A stretch of 64,000 bases of DNA, from assembly GCF_010183535.1 (NCBI RefSeq), contig NC_071328.1, forward strand, positions 11,160,001-11,224,000, given 5' to 3'. Below are positions 26,307 through 39,821 of the stretch, in pieces. The stretch's first letter is position 1, and every line of letters begins with the position of its first letter. The notes below the pieces were generated by a model, which did no database searches, was not told where the DNA came from, and saw nothing but the letters and a program-made list of their open reading frames with translations. The stretch is from Caenorhabditis remanei (taxonomy: Eukaryota > Nematoda > Chromadorea > Rhabditida > Rhabditidae). The position numbers and the translations under genes are program-made.

Positions 26307-26922
26307 ATGGCGACCGGTGCATCGGCCACTCAAAGAATTCCGTCAAAACGACAAACTCTTGATGAAGCCTACGCTCCACCAGCCAACTTCCTTGAAATTG
26401 AGGTCATCAATCCTATTACCCATGGTGTCGGAAAGATGCGCTACACTGACTACGAGATCAGAATGAGAGTAAGTACAATTATTCACAATTTTGTCTTACA
26501 AATGAGTTTTCAGTCTAATTTGCCGGTCTTCAAACAAAAGGAATCGAGTGTTCGTCGACGATACAGTGACTTTGAATGGGTTCGAGCAGAACTGGAAAGG
26601 GACAGTAAAATCGTCGTTCCTACCCTTCCCGGAAAATCGTTCAAACGTCAACTTCCGTTCCGATCAGACGACGGAATTTTCGAAGAGGAGTTCATTGAAA
26701 ACCGTCGCAAAGCACTGGAGCTGTTCATAAACAAGTGAGTAATTCAAGATTTTACACGAGTACAAAAAGCATTCATTCGGCTATCAAGTTTATACATTGA
26801 TCGTTGTAATTTTCAGAGTCGCCGGTCACCCATTGGCTCAAAACGAGCGATCGCTACACATCTTCCTTCAAGAGACAACAATTGACAAGAACTACGTTCC
26901 TGGAAAAATTCGTACCGCGTAA
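26307..26922 (+). CDS. snx-3: Sorting nexin 3
   Basis: Three exons, 26307-26468, 26514-26734 and 26817-26922, encode 162 aa, the same length as human SNX3. The protein is essentially one PX domain: TLDEAYAPPANFLEIEVINP at the start, VRRRYSDFEWVRAEL with the PI3P-binding Arg-Tyr pair, the Pro-rich LPGKSFKRQLPFR loop, and ENRRKALELFINKVAGHPLAQNE near the end. SNX3 binds PI3P on early endosomes and helps retromer recycle cargo such as the Wnt carrier Wntless/MIG-14. The ATG lies 6 nt after a TTTTACAG acceptor. An AATAAA near 27190 is followed about 115 bp later by the prmt-7 acceptor, suggesting snx-3 is the first gene of an operon. Confidence 0.95.
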
Positions 26923-29669
<2,747 letters not shown>

Positions 29670-29806
29670 TTTTTTTTTTCAAACTTGTATTGCTGTTTTG
29701 TTGATTTATCTTTGTTGTTTTCTTTGTTGTTCTCACTTTTATGAACTCATGATTTATTTTCGACTCGAAAACTCGATTTGAATAACTACAAATATGAAAC
29801 TTGAGT

Positions 29807-30300
29807 TCATGGAGCTCCTCCTGCTGAAGTTCCTTGGCCAGAAGCATTCTTCTTTGGGAGAAGAGACTCATGAATTGGTTTCGGGAGGACTCCTCCTTGA
29901 GAAATAGTTATATCTTTGAACATTTCGGCGAATTCGTTGTCTTGTTGAACAGCCAACTGCATCATACGAGGAGTGACTGTTTTTCTTTTGCTCTGCTCAG
30001 CAACCATTCCGCTGATTTCCAGAATTTCTGCAGTCATATACTCGAGAACAGCAGCCAAATAGACAGATGCTCCAGGAGAAACACGGTGTCCATTAGTTGC
30101 TACTTGCAGTTTACGATGGATACGGCCGACTGGAAAGGTAAGACCGGCACGTTTTGAACGAGTTGTTCTCTGAAAAAACGAATTGATCAGAAAATTTGTT
30201 TCATTCTTGTCACCTTTTTAGATTGAGCTTTAGCTTTAGTGGTATGTTGTGGTGTTCCAGGAGGACTTGGGAGAGGGGTTGCATTTTTAGTACGAGCCAT
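29807..30300 (-). CDS. Divergent histone H2A variant (possibly HTAS-1-like)
   Basis: Two exons (30300-30214 and 30169-29807) encode 149 aa. The N-tail is unusual (TP and PSPPGTP motifs), followed by an H2A fold: RAGLTFPVGRIHRKLQ, VYLAAVLEYMTAEILEISG and ISQGGVLPKPIHESLLPKK. Compared with canonical H2A, the L1 region, the helix ending in VAEQSKRKTVTPRMM and the C-tail differ strongly. In the acidic patch, the three Glu of LEYMTAEILE are kept but the canonical NDEEL reads QDNEF. An intron, an AATAAA on the minus strand (29753-29758) and no visible histone stem-loop point to a replication-independent, polyadenylated variant. C. elegans has a sperm H2A, HTAS-1; orthology is plausible, not shown. 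The sperm gene spe-46 is the next protein-coding gene. Confidence 0.85.
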
Positions 30301-30452
30301 TCTTCTTATATTCCTCTTATCAAGGAATAAATGTTTGGCATCCACAGAATTCCACGTGCAGTATCCGATATTTACATTTTGAACTCGACTCGGCCCCTCT
30401 TCTTATCGGTACACGTTAAAAAGTCCAAACTTACTTACAAGAAAATACACTT

Positions 30453-30562
30453 TCGCTTCAACGGATAACCCCGAAGAAGCTTGTCCAAAATTTATTTGCG
30501 TTCAACACATTCTTTCGAATGGTCGAAATCCATGCTAACCTTGGTTAACTTGGGTTAAAACC
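30453..30562 (-). ncRNA. SL2-type spliced-leader RNA gene, copy A
   Basis: The RNA starts with a 23-nt leader, GGTTTTAACCCAAGTTAACC followed by AAG, identical to what I recall as C. elegans SL10. The splice donor GTTAGCATGG follows directly. Downstream are the second stem with ATTTCGACCATTCGAAAG, an Sm site AAATTTTGG, and a 3' stem-loop (GCTTC...GAAGC), ending after about 110 nt. SL RNPs donate the leader to trans-spliced mRNAs; SL2-type leaders mark downstream operon genes. It lies about 150 bp upstream of the H2A variant, on the same strand. The upstream octamer present in the other three copies is lost here. Confidence 0.88.
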
Positions 30563-30600
30563 GACAAGAATAGTGAGAGGAGGCGACCTATACTTGCGTG

Positions 30601-30628
30601 TGTACCGACACTTCCCGGGTTCCGCCGC
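30601..30628 (-). promoter_or_regulatory. PSE-like promoter element of SL RNA copy A
   Basis: GCGGCGGAACCCGGGAAGTG followed by TCGGTACA covers positions -66 to -39 relative to the RNA start. The same block, at the same distance, precedes all four SL RNA genes, as expected for the snRNA-type proximal sequence element. Confidence 0.7.
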
Positions 30629-30890
30629 CCGCTATGTTTTGTGTGTACTTTTACTCCGCCTACTTGACTCTCTTGTTGTTTTCTAGAAAGGAAAATTATA
30701 TTTTTGATGGAAATTAATAGAAATGTGAATAAACACATTTTGAAAACCTCTTGAATCTGAAAATTCGAAACCGTCTTTATCTTCAGGGAATAATCAATAA
30801 AATAAAAGAATACAGTATTCTGGGTTGCAACCGAATAAAACCTTTATTAAAAGTAGGCAACTTCGAATCTTGTCCTCAAGTGTTTAGATT

Positions 30891-31271
30891 TCATTTCTGG
30901 AGATTTTGAGAAGTCTCTAGATTATAACCAAACAAGAGAGTGAAGATGGACTGAAACATGAAAAATATATGGAAAATTGAGAAAATGGAGAGTACCTGCA
31001 GAATAATAGTTACTCCGATATAAACCGATTGGCTCTCTCCAACCAAGAAGACCTTGTCTTTGATAAGTTGCAAAATTATCTGAAAGCTCAAATTTTGCTT
31101 GAAAATAGGATTTACTGAGTTCTAAATACCTGGAAGTGAAGATAGAGACCGGTTGCATGAACGATGTTGAGAAGAGAGATAGCAGTCGAGAAACTGCCCA
31201 AGACGATGGATGCTAAAATTGAAAAAGAGACATCGAAGAGAGACACAGCGTGCTTCCGTGGCGCAATAGGC

Positions 31272-31307
<36 letters not shown>

Positions 31308-32248
31308 GAGCCCACCCGGGAGCGAAATTTTTTTGAAAAACTAACCAAGTGAAGTTGCAAGAAACACACTGACTGAAGCAAACGAAATGAAGAAACTTTG
31401 ACGATTCAAAGACGAAAGAGGAGTTGGAACAATTCCATTGTCAAACATCAAAGCGAAAAGAAATGGAGGAAGGAAAAGAGTGGATGGAGCAAGTGAAAGG
31501 ATACGTGGTCCAGTGAGATATCCCGTGAAAATTCCAAAAACAAGAGTAGAAGAGAACAAAACACTACGTCGCTCGGTGTCATCGAGACTCGAATTCTTGC
31601 GAACATTGTAGTAGACGAAGATTGGTAATGCGATGAGAATCATAACAACGACGTATGAATCGAAGAAGTATTGGATGATAGGAGCCAACGCATAAGCTCC
31701 GGAAAGTTGTCCTCCAGCCAAACCAATCAGAATCACCTGAAGTTCAAATGTTTTTACCCAATTTCTATAGAAAACCGCTCACCGAAATACCGAGATACAT
31801 CTCCACCAAACTGTTCTTTGTTTCTATTTCAATTGTATCCAATGCTGAATTGTCGGCCAATGACTGATTCACATAATCACGAGCATCGTAAGATGCCGGT
31901 TCAGCTACCTCTTTCAGACGTTCTGCAGCCTTCTCCAGCTTTCTTCCTGAAAACCGAAAAGTTTGATAGGGGTGGGATCAGCTCGTGAAATGAGAGGAAT
32001 ATCTTCGCCTTGGTGAGGCATGGTGTCCTCTCCCGCGTACCTCAGCCGTTTACATTTTGTGTCGGCGAGCGTTGGGTAAAAAGGTCAAACCCAACAAAAA
32101 GTAGATTTTCAACAAAAAAACAGTTTTGTTCGTTTCGGAATTCCTCACCAAGATAAAAAACTCCATCGTAGTAAGCAATGGCTCGACGACGCATTGTCTC
32201 AAACGTTGTCACGAACTGTTCCACATATCTTTCCGAGATTTCCGCCAT
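30891..32248 (-). CDS. spe-46: Six-pass membrane protein, sperm SPE-46 / Bax-inhibitor-1-like
   Basis: Six exons: 32248-32149, 31946-31783, 31736-31346, 31212-31130, 31079-30996 and 30950-30891, giving 293 aa in consistent frame. A soluble N-terminus with Arg/Lys-rich helices precedes about six hydrophobic segments, for example YFFDSYVVVMILIALPIFVY, SVLFSSTLVFGIFTGYLTG and ASIVLGSFSTAISLLNIVHA. The pattern GYLTGPRILSLAPSTLFLP followed by a Ser/Phe-rich helix resembles TMBIM/Bax inhibitor-1. C. elegans spe-46, which I recall as the sperm-activation gene next to hgo-1, encodes such a six-pass protein; the symbol rests on this resemblance and the gene neighbourhood. The intron 31213-31345 contains a tRNA-Asn on the opposite strand. 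Confidence 0.8.
31252..31324 (+). tRNA. tRNA-Asn (GTT), copy 1
   Basis: A 73-nt cloverleaf: acceptor arms GCTTCCG / CGGGAGC, D-arm GGCGCAATAGGCAGCGC, anticodon stem-loop TTCGGCTGTTAACCGAA with anticodon GTT, T-arm GTTCGAGC and discriminator G, followed by a T-run. It lies antisense inside a spe-46 intron and is identical to the copy at 37328. Confidence 0.95.
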
Positions 32249-33189
32249 TGCTTTTGTTTCTTCAAACTGCGATTTCACGATTTTTCAGCTGGAATCAAAA
32301 GTGAAACTGATTTTGTGGATGATGATGACTAACCGTGATGTGTAGATGAAAAATAATGACAAAAAGCGTTTGAATTCCATGTGGAATTTCAATCTCCACG
32401 TTATGACAACCTTGCGTGTCTTCATAAAAAAAATAGTTCACGTTTTTTATTTTTGCTATCAAAAATTCTCGAATCAGGAATCGGGTGCCGCGCCTCCTTT
32501 TTATTCAAAACTACCGTAGGCGTTCTCGAATTGTTCTGTCAATTACTTGTATAGCGGCGAAGGTGCAATAAATTGGTTTCTGTTTGGAAACACAACGGAA
32601 GGCTTCTGGGGATGATTATGGGTTTCGTTTTCTCATAAATCGGCTCAAAAGCTGTCACGAATAGCACTTATACTCGATTTTTTTCGCATTCAGAACCTTT
32701 TCAAAATGGTTGACTTTTTCGGTTTCCATCTGAAATTTAACTGTTTGTAAAAAGTTATCAGTAAGCATTTCTTTTTCTGAAAGCAATCTGGAAGTACGAT
32801 GCTCTATTTGCATCAGATGAATTTTTTTGACCTCAAACTACTTTCTATTTCGTCGTTATTTATCCAATTGGGTTGTAAACTTCGATGCGATGCAACATTT
32901 CTGATAACTATCTTATCGAGTCAATCGTGTTTCCCTTTTCTTCCATGATACGGAACAAAACACGTGACTATTATCAGGGTTGTTTAGCATGACGATTTCG
33001 TTGAAACGGTCATCTGAATGGGCAGAGACGCAGTTAATTGATAGAGAAAATAGGTATTATTGATAGAGAGGCATTAGACAAAAAAGAAGATAAGGTTCGA
33101 TTTGGCACGCAACACCTACAAACAACCGTATTCGGTCTGTCGGTTTCTGGTCATTCTTATTGACTTTTCTAATCGAGGAACGAACGAAA
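32249..33189. other. Divergent spacer spe-46 / hgo-1
   Basis: About 940 bp with no exon seen. It includes an AACACGTGAC E-box near 32956. It presumably contains the promoters of both genes. Confidence 0.45.
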
Positions 33190-36100
33190 ATGTCGGAATT
33201 TGATGAGGTTGGTTTTTTAAAATAAGAAAACATTTTGAACTGAAAATATAGGTTCATTGCAGTTCAGACTTGTGTCAGTTCATAACGAAGTCGCTGAAAC
33301 TAAAAACTCACCTTAGAAACAAAAATTAATAGAAAATATCAAAGGCACTTTTGAAATACAATCATCCAATAGCTTGATTAAACTTGAAGAGAACTGCTTT
33401 GAGTACAGTAACTTTGAGAAAAACATTGATCTTCAGAATTAATAATTTTTTAAACTCTGAAATTTTTTTAACTCTGAAGACAATCCTCCCAAAAGAGTGA
33501 AAGGTGCAAATGTATAGAACTTCCTTTCTTTTATGCCTCTACTTGTTGTGTTCCTTTTGACTTGAAAAATTTCTCAAAATTTCAGACTTCCCTATCCGTT
33601 TCCAACAAGAATCTGTAAAATTAATATATTCTCCTAAATCTTCTTTCTCTCCAAAAAAGCATTTTCATGTTGCTTTTGGAAAGAACAGCGAGCCGCAATA
33701 TTCTGCAGATTATGAGCCTTTTGACTTGAAAAATGATTTTAAACTTCTCGCTTTTCTATATATATCTTCCTCCATCGAACAATATGGAAAAAAGCTTCCA
33801 AAACGTAATTACCATTTTGCTTTTTCGCAAGATCAGTGAGCGAGGAGACTGGGCGGAGTCTGCTCGTATGCAAATCATAGCGAGCGGCGGAACCCGGGAG
33901 GTGTCGGTACACACGGTTGTATAGATCGCCTCCTCTCGATATTCTCTTTGGTTTTAACCCAAGTTAACCAAGGTTGGCATGGATTTCGACCATTCGAAAG
34001 AATGTGTTGAACACAAATAAATTTTGTACAAGCTTCTTCGGGGTTATCCGTTGAGGCGAAAGTAGATTGAAGCACCATTTGAGCGAGGACAATGAGAGTA
34101 ATCGAATCGTTAGTGTAGCAGAATTCTACTTGGAATCGCGTCTGGGAGCCCGTGAAAGTCTCAAAACACTTGTGATGTCATAGTTTCTCATCTATTCGAC
34201 TCACTACTACTTCCTCAATTCATCTTCTGCATCCAGTCTGTGTGCAATCTTGCATTCTCAAGTATGTATTTACGAGAAATAAGACGACCCATTTCCTGAG
34301 AGTGAGCAAAAACAGTAACTTTCGAATGAATGAGTGAATACCCAGAGAAGCAAGAAGCTATTCAGAAGAAATGAAATTAGATTTCCTTCCTCTATATAAC
34401 CAACTCTTGTCGCTGACACCTTCTGAATTCAGTTTCACTTTTTTCTGAATATAATCCATCTTCATTTCTCTTTCAAACTTTGCACTTTCTCTTCTTTTTC
34501 CGTTTCCATTGTTTCCTTTTTCCGTTTTTGCCCTCTCTGTGATGACGTCATCATCTTCTTTTTCTCGAGCAACTCATGCTCAAACGCATGCTTTTTTCTT
34601 TTTTCAAGTATTTTCACATGGAGGTTCACAATGTTTTATTCTGTGTCTGAAGCCCAATTCTTATGAGAAATATATCGATTAACATTCATTTTGCTGTCAG
34701 CATCTCCTCACAGAATTAGCTGAAATATCAGCTGTCTTCTCTTCTTTTTTCTTCATTTCTTCTAATCTCTTTTCTCTTTTTTGTCCGGAAAAGGAGTCTA
34801 ATTTAGAAGAGGAATATATGTAATTCGAATCGAATTTCCCTCGTTTTCTCTTCTTCTCCGATCCGATGAAACTCTTGAAAAATGAGAAATTTGACTCCAA
34901 TTTCCTTCCACTTTTCCATTTTATAACTTATCTTTCAGTATACGCTCCTTTTGTTTATTTTTACTAACATAATAGAGGAGAAGAGCACTTTTGAAGTTTC
35001 AGTTAGATTTTTGATGTTTCCAAAGGTGGAGGTGTCTAGTTTTTCAAGTTCGACGGGTTTCTCATTCTTCTATTTCCAGGTAGAATTAAAAAAGAATATG
35101 AAGTTCAGGGCCGATTGTCAAGAGGTGTTGAAGCAAGAGTTAATGGACACCCGTTCTTTTTTTTTCCTACTTCATAAAGACAAGACGAGCGCTTGACGCC
35201 TTCAATTGTGTTTTTGCCCCATACGCGATCACTCGTGAGTTCAATTCCCCATAGAGACGCCACCCCTGAAGTTTTGAATAAAATATTTTTTTGAGTTCTC
35301 TTGCTCCGAAATTCTTGATCGATATTTTTCTCCGTGTGTCTCGAGTTATTGCACCGAGTGGTTAATGGGATACAATTTTTACATCGTGATAACGTCATTG
35401 CTCTAAACATCATCAGATTTCCTAAACTGTAAGGATTCACCGAATTACATAAGATATCTGCGTTGATCTTCCAGAGGTTTCAACTGTTCACACACTTTCT
35501 TTCCCATGAGATCATTCGTTTTCTCTCCGAATCCGAGTTTTGCAGAATGATGAATATATTTGTTTTGACTCCTTTCACTCTCTCATTTTTCTATCTTTTC
35601 ATCCATTCATTTTCTTCATAGTCATCCGTCTTCGTCCGTCCTTTCCACCCATTTGTTGCACATTCACATTTACATTTACAAATCCATTTGCCCCCTTTCT
35701 TTTTCTTTCTAAATCCAGTCTATGCCCCTTACTCTCTTCTTCTTCTTCCTCTTCTTTCTTCTTCCTTTTCGTCAAATTATGCACAAATTGTATGTGAATG
35801 TGTGGTCCGTTTCTTAGTGAAAGAAGAGTGGGACGTCTTTCCCGAGTGCTTCTTCTTCTTCTTTGCAATTTACCCGCCCTCTTTCCACATCGCATTCAAT
35901 TCAATTTGGCATCTCGTCAACCGTCGTTTTGTCACCCAGAAAAAGTAAAAAGAGAACGAGCAAATGAGCGAAAGATGAAGAAATTCCATGTTCAACATGT
36001 TCACTAACCAAATATTTCTCTTCTTTTCCGTTTTTTCTCTGCTTTTCTCGGATATTCTTCAGACTTTTATAGATCTGACATGCTATTTCGTGAATATCCG

Positions 36101-37347
36101 AATCATCAAAACTTGACATGTTCAAAATGTTAAATTTCAAAATCAGATCACTTCTGTAACTCCCATGTCTTCTTATTTTCTCACGACCAGATTCAGAATC
36201 CAGATCACTAGACTAGATTGTGAGCCAACATTTTTCAATTAGATTCTTACGGAGACTTCTTCGAAAAAATAATTTTATTATGAAAACGAGCCCATAGAAA
36301 TTAGCTTCATCCTGAAAAGATTCTAAAAATTCGGTCATGCATCGTTTCGGCAGATATCAAGTTCGAAGAATGAAATATTTTGAGATGTTCTTCCTTCGTT
36401 TTCTTGTGACATTAAAATTTTAATGCCAAGAAATTCCCTCTCCTGGAATAAAACACGTCTGACGTATAACCATTTCCAGAAGCTTCTCTCTACTCGAGCG
36501 GAATGAATGTATTCATTTTTAATTCTGAACCCAGAAATTCTAGATCTCAACTCTCTGAATCTCTCAATAATTCTCCATATATCTCTCATTTCATATCTCT
36601 CTTCTCCACTCCGTTTTGCGTCAAAACTCAGTCCCAATTCCTCCAACTTTATGGAAATTTGCCCACGGCTGAGTGGTGTTCTCTCAATTCTCTGGAGACT
36701 TGTTTTGTCCCTCTGTCACCCATTTTCTTTCTTCTTTTTCTTCTTTTCTTCTTCTGAATTCTCTCTATTTCTCAAAACGGTGTTTGGCGGTTCCTTCTGA
36801 AACGAAAAACGTAGTAAAATGGGTGTCTAACCCATATTTTTCTTCGTCTATCCCAATTTTCGAAATGTTCGTTTTCTTGAAAGAAATTTAATACGATGCA
36901 CTTTGTGTGCATTTTGTCGTAAGTGCTTTCGAATTTACGACTTAATGCACACATTTTCAAACTTTTTATTCTACGTTTAGAATAGAATATGATATCTAGG
37001 TCAAAGAGAAAGAGAAGAAAAAAAAAATCAAATTTCAAATCTAAGGAAAACAATTTGCAGCCATTTCTCTATGCCTCTTTTGGATGACTAATCACTCAAG
37101 GAAAGAAAAAAAACAAGGAGCTCTCTAGAGCTCTTTTCTCTCATTCTATTTGCTACGCTTCACGGATTTTCTCATTTATTTATTGATCCTTCTTTTTTCA
37201 GCTAAAGTACCTAACAGGCTTTGGCAACGAGCATGCGTCTGCTGACCCGAGAGTGCCTGATGCTCTTCCCGTTGGACAGAACTCTCCGCAGGTTAGTTAT
37301 AAATCAACTAAGACTCCCGGAAATCGTGCTTCCGTGGCGCAATAGGC

Positions 37348-37383
<36 letters not shown>

Positions 37384-38974
37384 GAGCCCACCCGGGAGCG
37401 AAAAATTTTAGAATTATTATTTTTGAAATGCAATAATTATCTTCAGAAGTGCGCCCATGGTCTTTACGCCGAGCAACTCAGTGGAACTGCTTTCACCGCT
37501 CCACGTTCCCAAAACCAAAGATCGTGGCTCTATCGTATTCGTCCTTCGGTAATTCATCGTCCATTTGAAGCAATATCTGAAAATGGAAGCAACTGGACCA
37601 ACAACTTCTCATCGATTCCACCAAATCCAAATCAATATCGTTGGAATCCCTTCCCACTTCCAACAAAAGAAGACGTTACATTCGTCGATAATTTGTATAC
37701 AGTTTGTGGTGGAGGAGATGTGATCAGTCGTACCGGATTGGCAATTCATCAGTTCTCATGTAATGCAAGTATGGAACATACTGCTATGTATAATTCGGAT
37801 GGAGACTTTTTGATTGGTAAGAACTTCTGAAAGTTGTTTGGAAAATTCATAAGTGATTATTTCAGTTCCACAACAAGGAGCATTGGAGATCACCACCGAA
37901 TTCGGACGTCTTCTAGTTAATCCACAAGAAATTATCGTGATTCCACAAGGAATTCGTTTCTCTGTTGCAGTCCGTGGACCATCTCGTGGTTATATTCTCG
38001 AAGTGTACGGAACTCATTTCCAACTTCCGGATCTTGGACCAATTGGAGCCAACGGGCTTGCAAATGCAAGAGACTTCGAGGCTCCCGTTGCCTGGTTTGA
38101 GGATTTGGATGTAGAATACACAATCATTAACAAGTATCAAGGAGCATGGTTTCAGGCTAAACAAGTAACACTAAATTCAAAGAACATATTACATTTGTTT
38201 TTCATTTCAGGGTCATTCTCCGTTCGACGTTGTCGGTTGGCATGGAAATTACAATCCATACAAATACGATCTTCGTAAGTTTATGGTCATCAACACTGTC
38301 TCCTTTGATCATTGTGATCCATCGATCTTCACTGTTCTCACTGCTCCATCTGTTAAACATGGAACTGCTATCGCTGATTTTGTGATCTTTCCACCAAGAT
38401 GGGGATGTGCTGACAACACTTTCAGACCACCATATTATCATCGTAAGTCTTTTTCTTTGCAACCGCGCTTCATCAAACTAAAAAAAATCATAGCTGACGC
38501 TAATTTTGAAACCGTTTTTCAATCCCAATAATATATTCCTTCCAGGCAACTGTATGTCTGAATATATGGGGTTGATCACTGGATGCTACGAAGCAAAAGA
38601 AGGTGGATTCAAGCCAGGTGGTGGATCTCTTCACTCAATGATGACCCCTCACGGACCAGATTTCAATTGTTTCGAAATGGCGTCGAATGTCGATTTGAAA
38701 CCACAGAGAGTCGCCGAAGGAACCATGGTGAGTAGCTTTTTAGAAATAAAACAAAGTAAATTCTTGTGGAGAATCGCAATCTGTCCCATCAGGCAAAAAT
38801 TGAGAACAACTGGGTGCACATTTTTCAAAAAGCTAAAACTAACTTATTCAGTCGTTCATGTTCGAGAGCTCCCTCAACATGGCAATTACCAACTGGGCAA
38901 TCAATCAAAATGTGGACAAAGACTACTACAAAGACTGGCAGCCACTCAAGAAGCATTTCACTTTGCCAAAATGA
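33190..38974 (+). CDS. hgo-1: Homogentisate 1,2-dioxygenase
   Basis: Exons 33190-33207, 37202-37291, 37447-37816, 37866-38164, 38211-38442, 38546-38727 and 38852-38974 encode 437 aa. The enzyme opens the ring of homogentisate to maleylacetoacetate in tyrosine catabolism. Family landmarks: [54 protein letters not shown]. The Fe(II) ligands are visible as His in YYHR (about 336), Glu in CMSEYMG (about 342) and His in MTPHGPD (about 372). The first exon (MSEFDE) is inferred from phase and a GAG|GTTGG donor, and implies a 4-kb intron 1 that contains SL RNA copy B; another first exon is possible. Intron 2 contains a tRNA-Asn. Confidence 0.93.
33480..33875 (+). repeat. Upstream flank of SL RNA copy B, duplicated at C and D
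   Basis: Positions about 33490-33700 match, as reverse complement, the upstream flank of copy C (about 40440-40640). Positions about 33700-33870 match the upstream flank of copy D (about 41045-41225). The switch is near the shared CAATATTCTGCAG. The duplication unit therefore includes several hundred bases of flank and is a mosaic. Confidence 0.65.
33884..33911 (+). promoter_or_regulatory. PSE-like element (and octamer) of SL RNA copy B
   Basis: GCGGCGGAACCCGGGAGGTG followed by TCGGTACA lies at -66 to -39. The octamer ATGCAAAT is at 33868-33875, 9 bp further upstream. Both are shared with copies C and D at the same spacing. Confidence 0.7.
33950..34059 (+). ncRNA. SL2-type spliced-leader RNA gene, copy B
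   Basis: The leader GGTTTTAACCCAAGTTAACC plus AAG is followed by donor GTTGGCATGG, a middle stem, Sm-like site AAATTTTG and a 3' stem-loop (GCTTC...GAGGC). It differs from the others just after the Sm site (TTTTGTAC instead of TTTTGGAC). It lies in sense orientation inside the inferred hgo-1 intron 1. Confidence 0.85.
34060..37201. other. Remainder of hgo-1 intron 1 (or intergenic)
   Basis: About 3.1 kb of AT- and pyrimidine-rich sequence with no exon that I can support. If hgo-1 has another first exon nearer 37.2 kb, part of this becomes promoter. Confidence 0.4.
37328..37400 (+). tRNA. tRNA-Asn (GTT), copy 2
   Basis: Identical over all 73 nt to the copy at 31252, with the same TGTT anticodon loop. 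It lies in sense orientation inside hgo-1 intron 2 (37292-37446), leaving only about 35-45 nt of intron on either side. Confidence 0.95.
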
Positions 38975-39154
38975 TTTTCTTAATTTTTTTCAATTTGTTA
39001 CTTTCAGTATAAAGAATCATTCTTATCAGTCTCTTTGAATTTCAATTTATACGGTTGCTAACCCTCCATGTCCATACTTTCTAACCTTTGTCCTTTTATG
39101 TGCGCTTTTTTTCTGTCTTACCCCCACTCACTTACAGTATCCCATCTCTTCCAA
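38975..39154 (+). promoter_or_regulatory. Candidate operon intercistronic region downstream of hgo-1
   Basis: After the hgo-1 stop there is a TATAAA-type poly(A) signal near 39008, a pyrimidine-rich stretch and a CTTACAG acceptor ending at 39137, 17 nt before the next ATG. The ~130-bp spacing suits an SL2-type operon junction. Confidence 0.35.
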
Positions 39155-39821
39155 ATGAACGTGCCAAGCACGTCGACTCGCGGATATGCGAAATATCAAA
39201 TAAGGTCATCTGGAATGCCACGTGTTCTTGCAAACGAGTCGGACGTCTTCACGTTAGATGACGTGGATGTTGATGAGGAGACGGATGAGTTGAAACCCAA
39301 TAGGTGTTTTTGATTGAGAGAGGAAGTTTTTGATTAACTTTGATATTTCAGAATACCTATAACAAAAGAAGAAGAGAAGAGTCGATTGGTGGAATGCAAT
39401 CTGGATAGTGATGAGGAAGATGACAAAACACCTCCACAGGAAGATGATAAAGGACAGAATATTAGACAGTCTAGTAAAAGTGAGTCTTTGGCTCCGGCAG
39501 GCAGCCATCAATATCGATTGAAATTTACACCAAAGAACGACAATTATCAGGTTCAAATCCTACATGACATTTTTCAAATTCAAGCATTGTTTTCCTACAA
39601 TTATTCCAACCTTTGTTTCAGATTCATCAACAGTAGAATCAAAAGAAAGATGCCGACTCCGTGATTCATTCGATTTAGACAACGACGACTCTCTATCCGA
39701 TGATCTCGACCTACTTCCACCAATCCCTGGAGCACCGAATGCCAATACTTCATGGTGTTCGAAACTTCATCGATTCAATTGTTGTAACCCACGAATCCCG
39801 TCGAAATGTACAATTATGTGA
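39155..39821 (+). CDS. Small acidic protein, function unknown
   Basis: Three exons, 39155-39303, 39352-39479 and 39622-39821, give 158 aa; phases agree if the AAAA|GTGAGT donor at 39479 is used. I do not recognise it. The sequence is polar and acidic with DDVDVDEETDE, NLDSDEEDD and a LDNDDSLSDDLDLLPP segment. The tail is Cys-containing (WCSKLHRFNCC). There is no signal peptide or membrane span. It may be the second gene of an operon with hgo-1. Confidence 0.7.

Larger units (their letters stand above)
30301..30890. other. Spacer between spe-46 and the H2A variant
   Basis: Besides SL RNA copy A and its promoter (30453-30628), about 260 bp of AT-rich 3' flank of spe-46 remains. No other feature was recognised. 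Confidence 0.5.

Noticed and set aside
31920..32040. Frame beginning MPHQGEDIPLISRADP upstream of spe-46 exon 2
   Set aside because: It reads exon 2 in the wrong frame and stops shortly after; the intron model from the ATG at 32248 keeps frame through all six exons.
33733..33924. 63-codon frame, with a similar frame on the minus strand at 40962-41186
   Set aside because: Both lie over the promoters and flanks of SL RNA copies B and D, and their similarity is explained by the DNA duplication.
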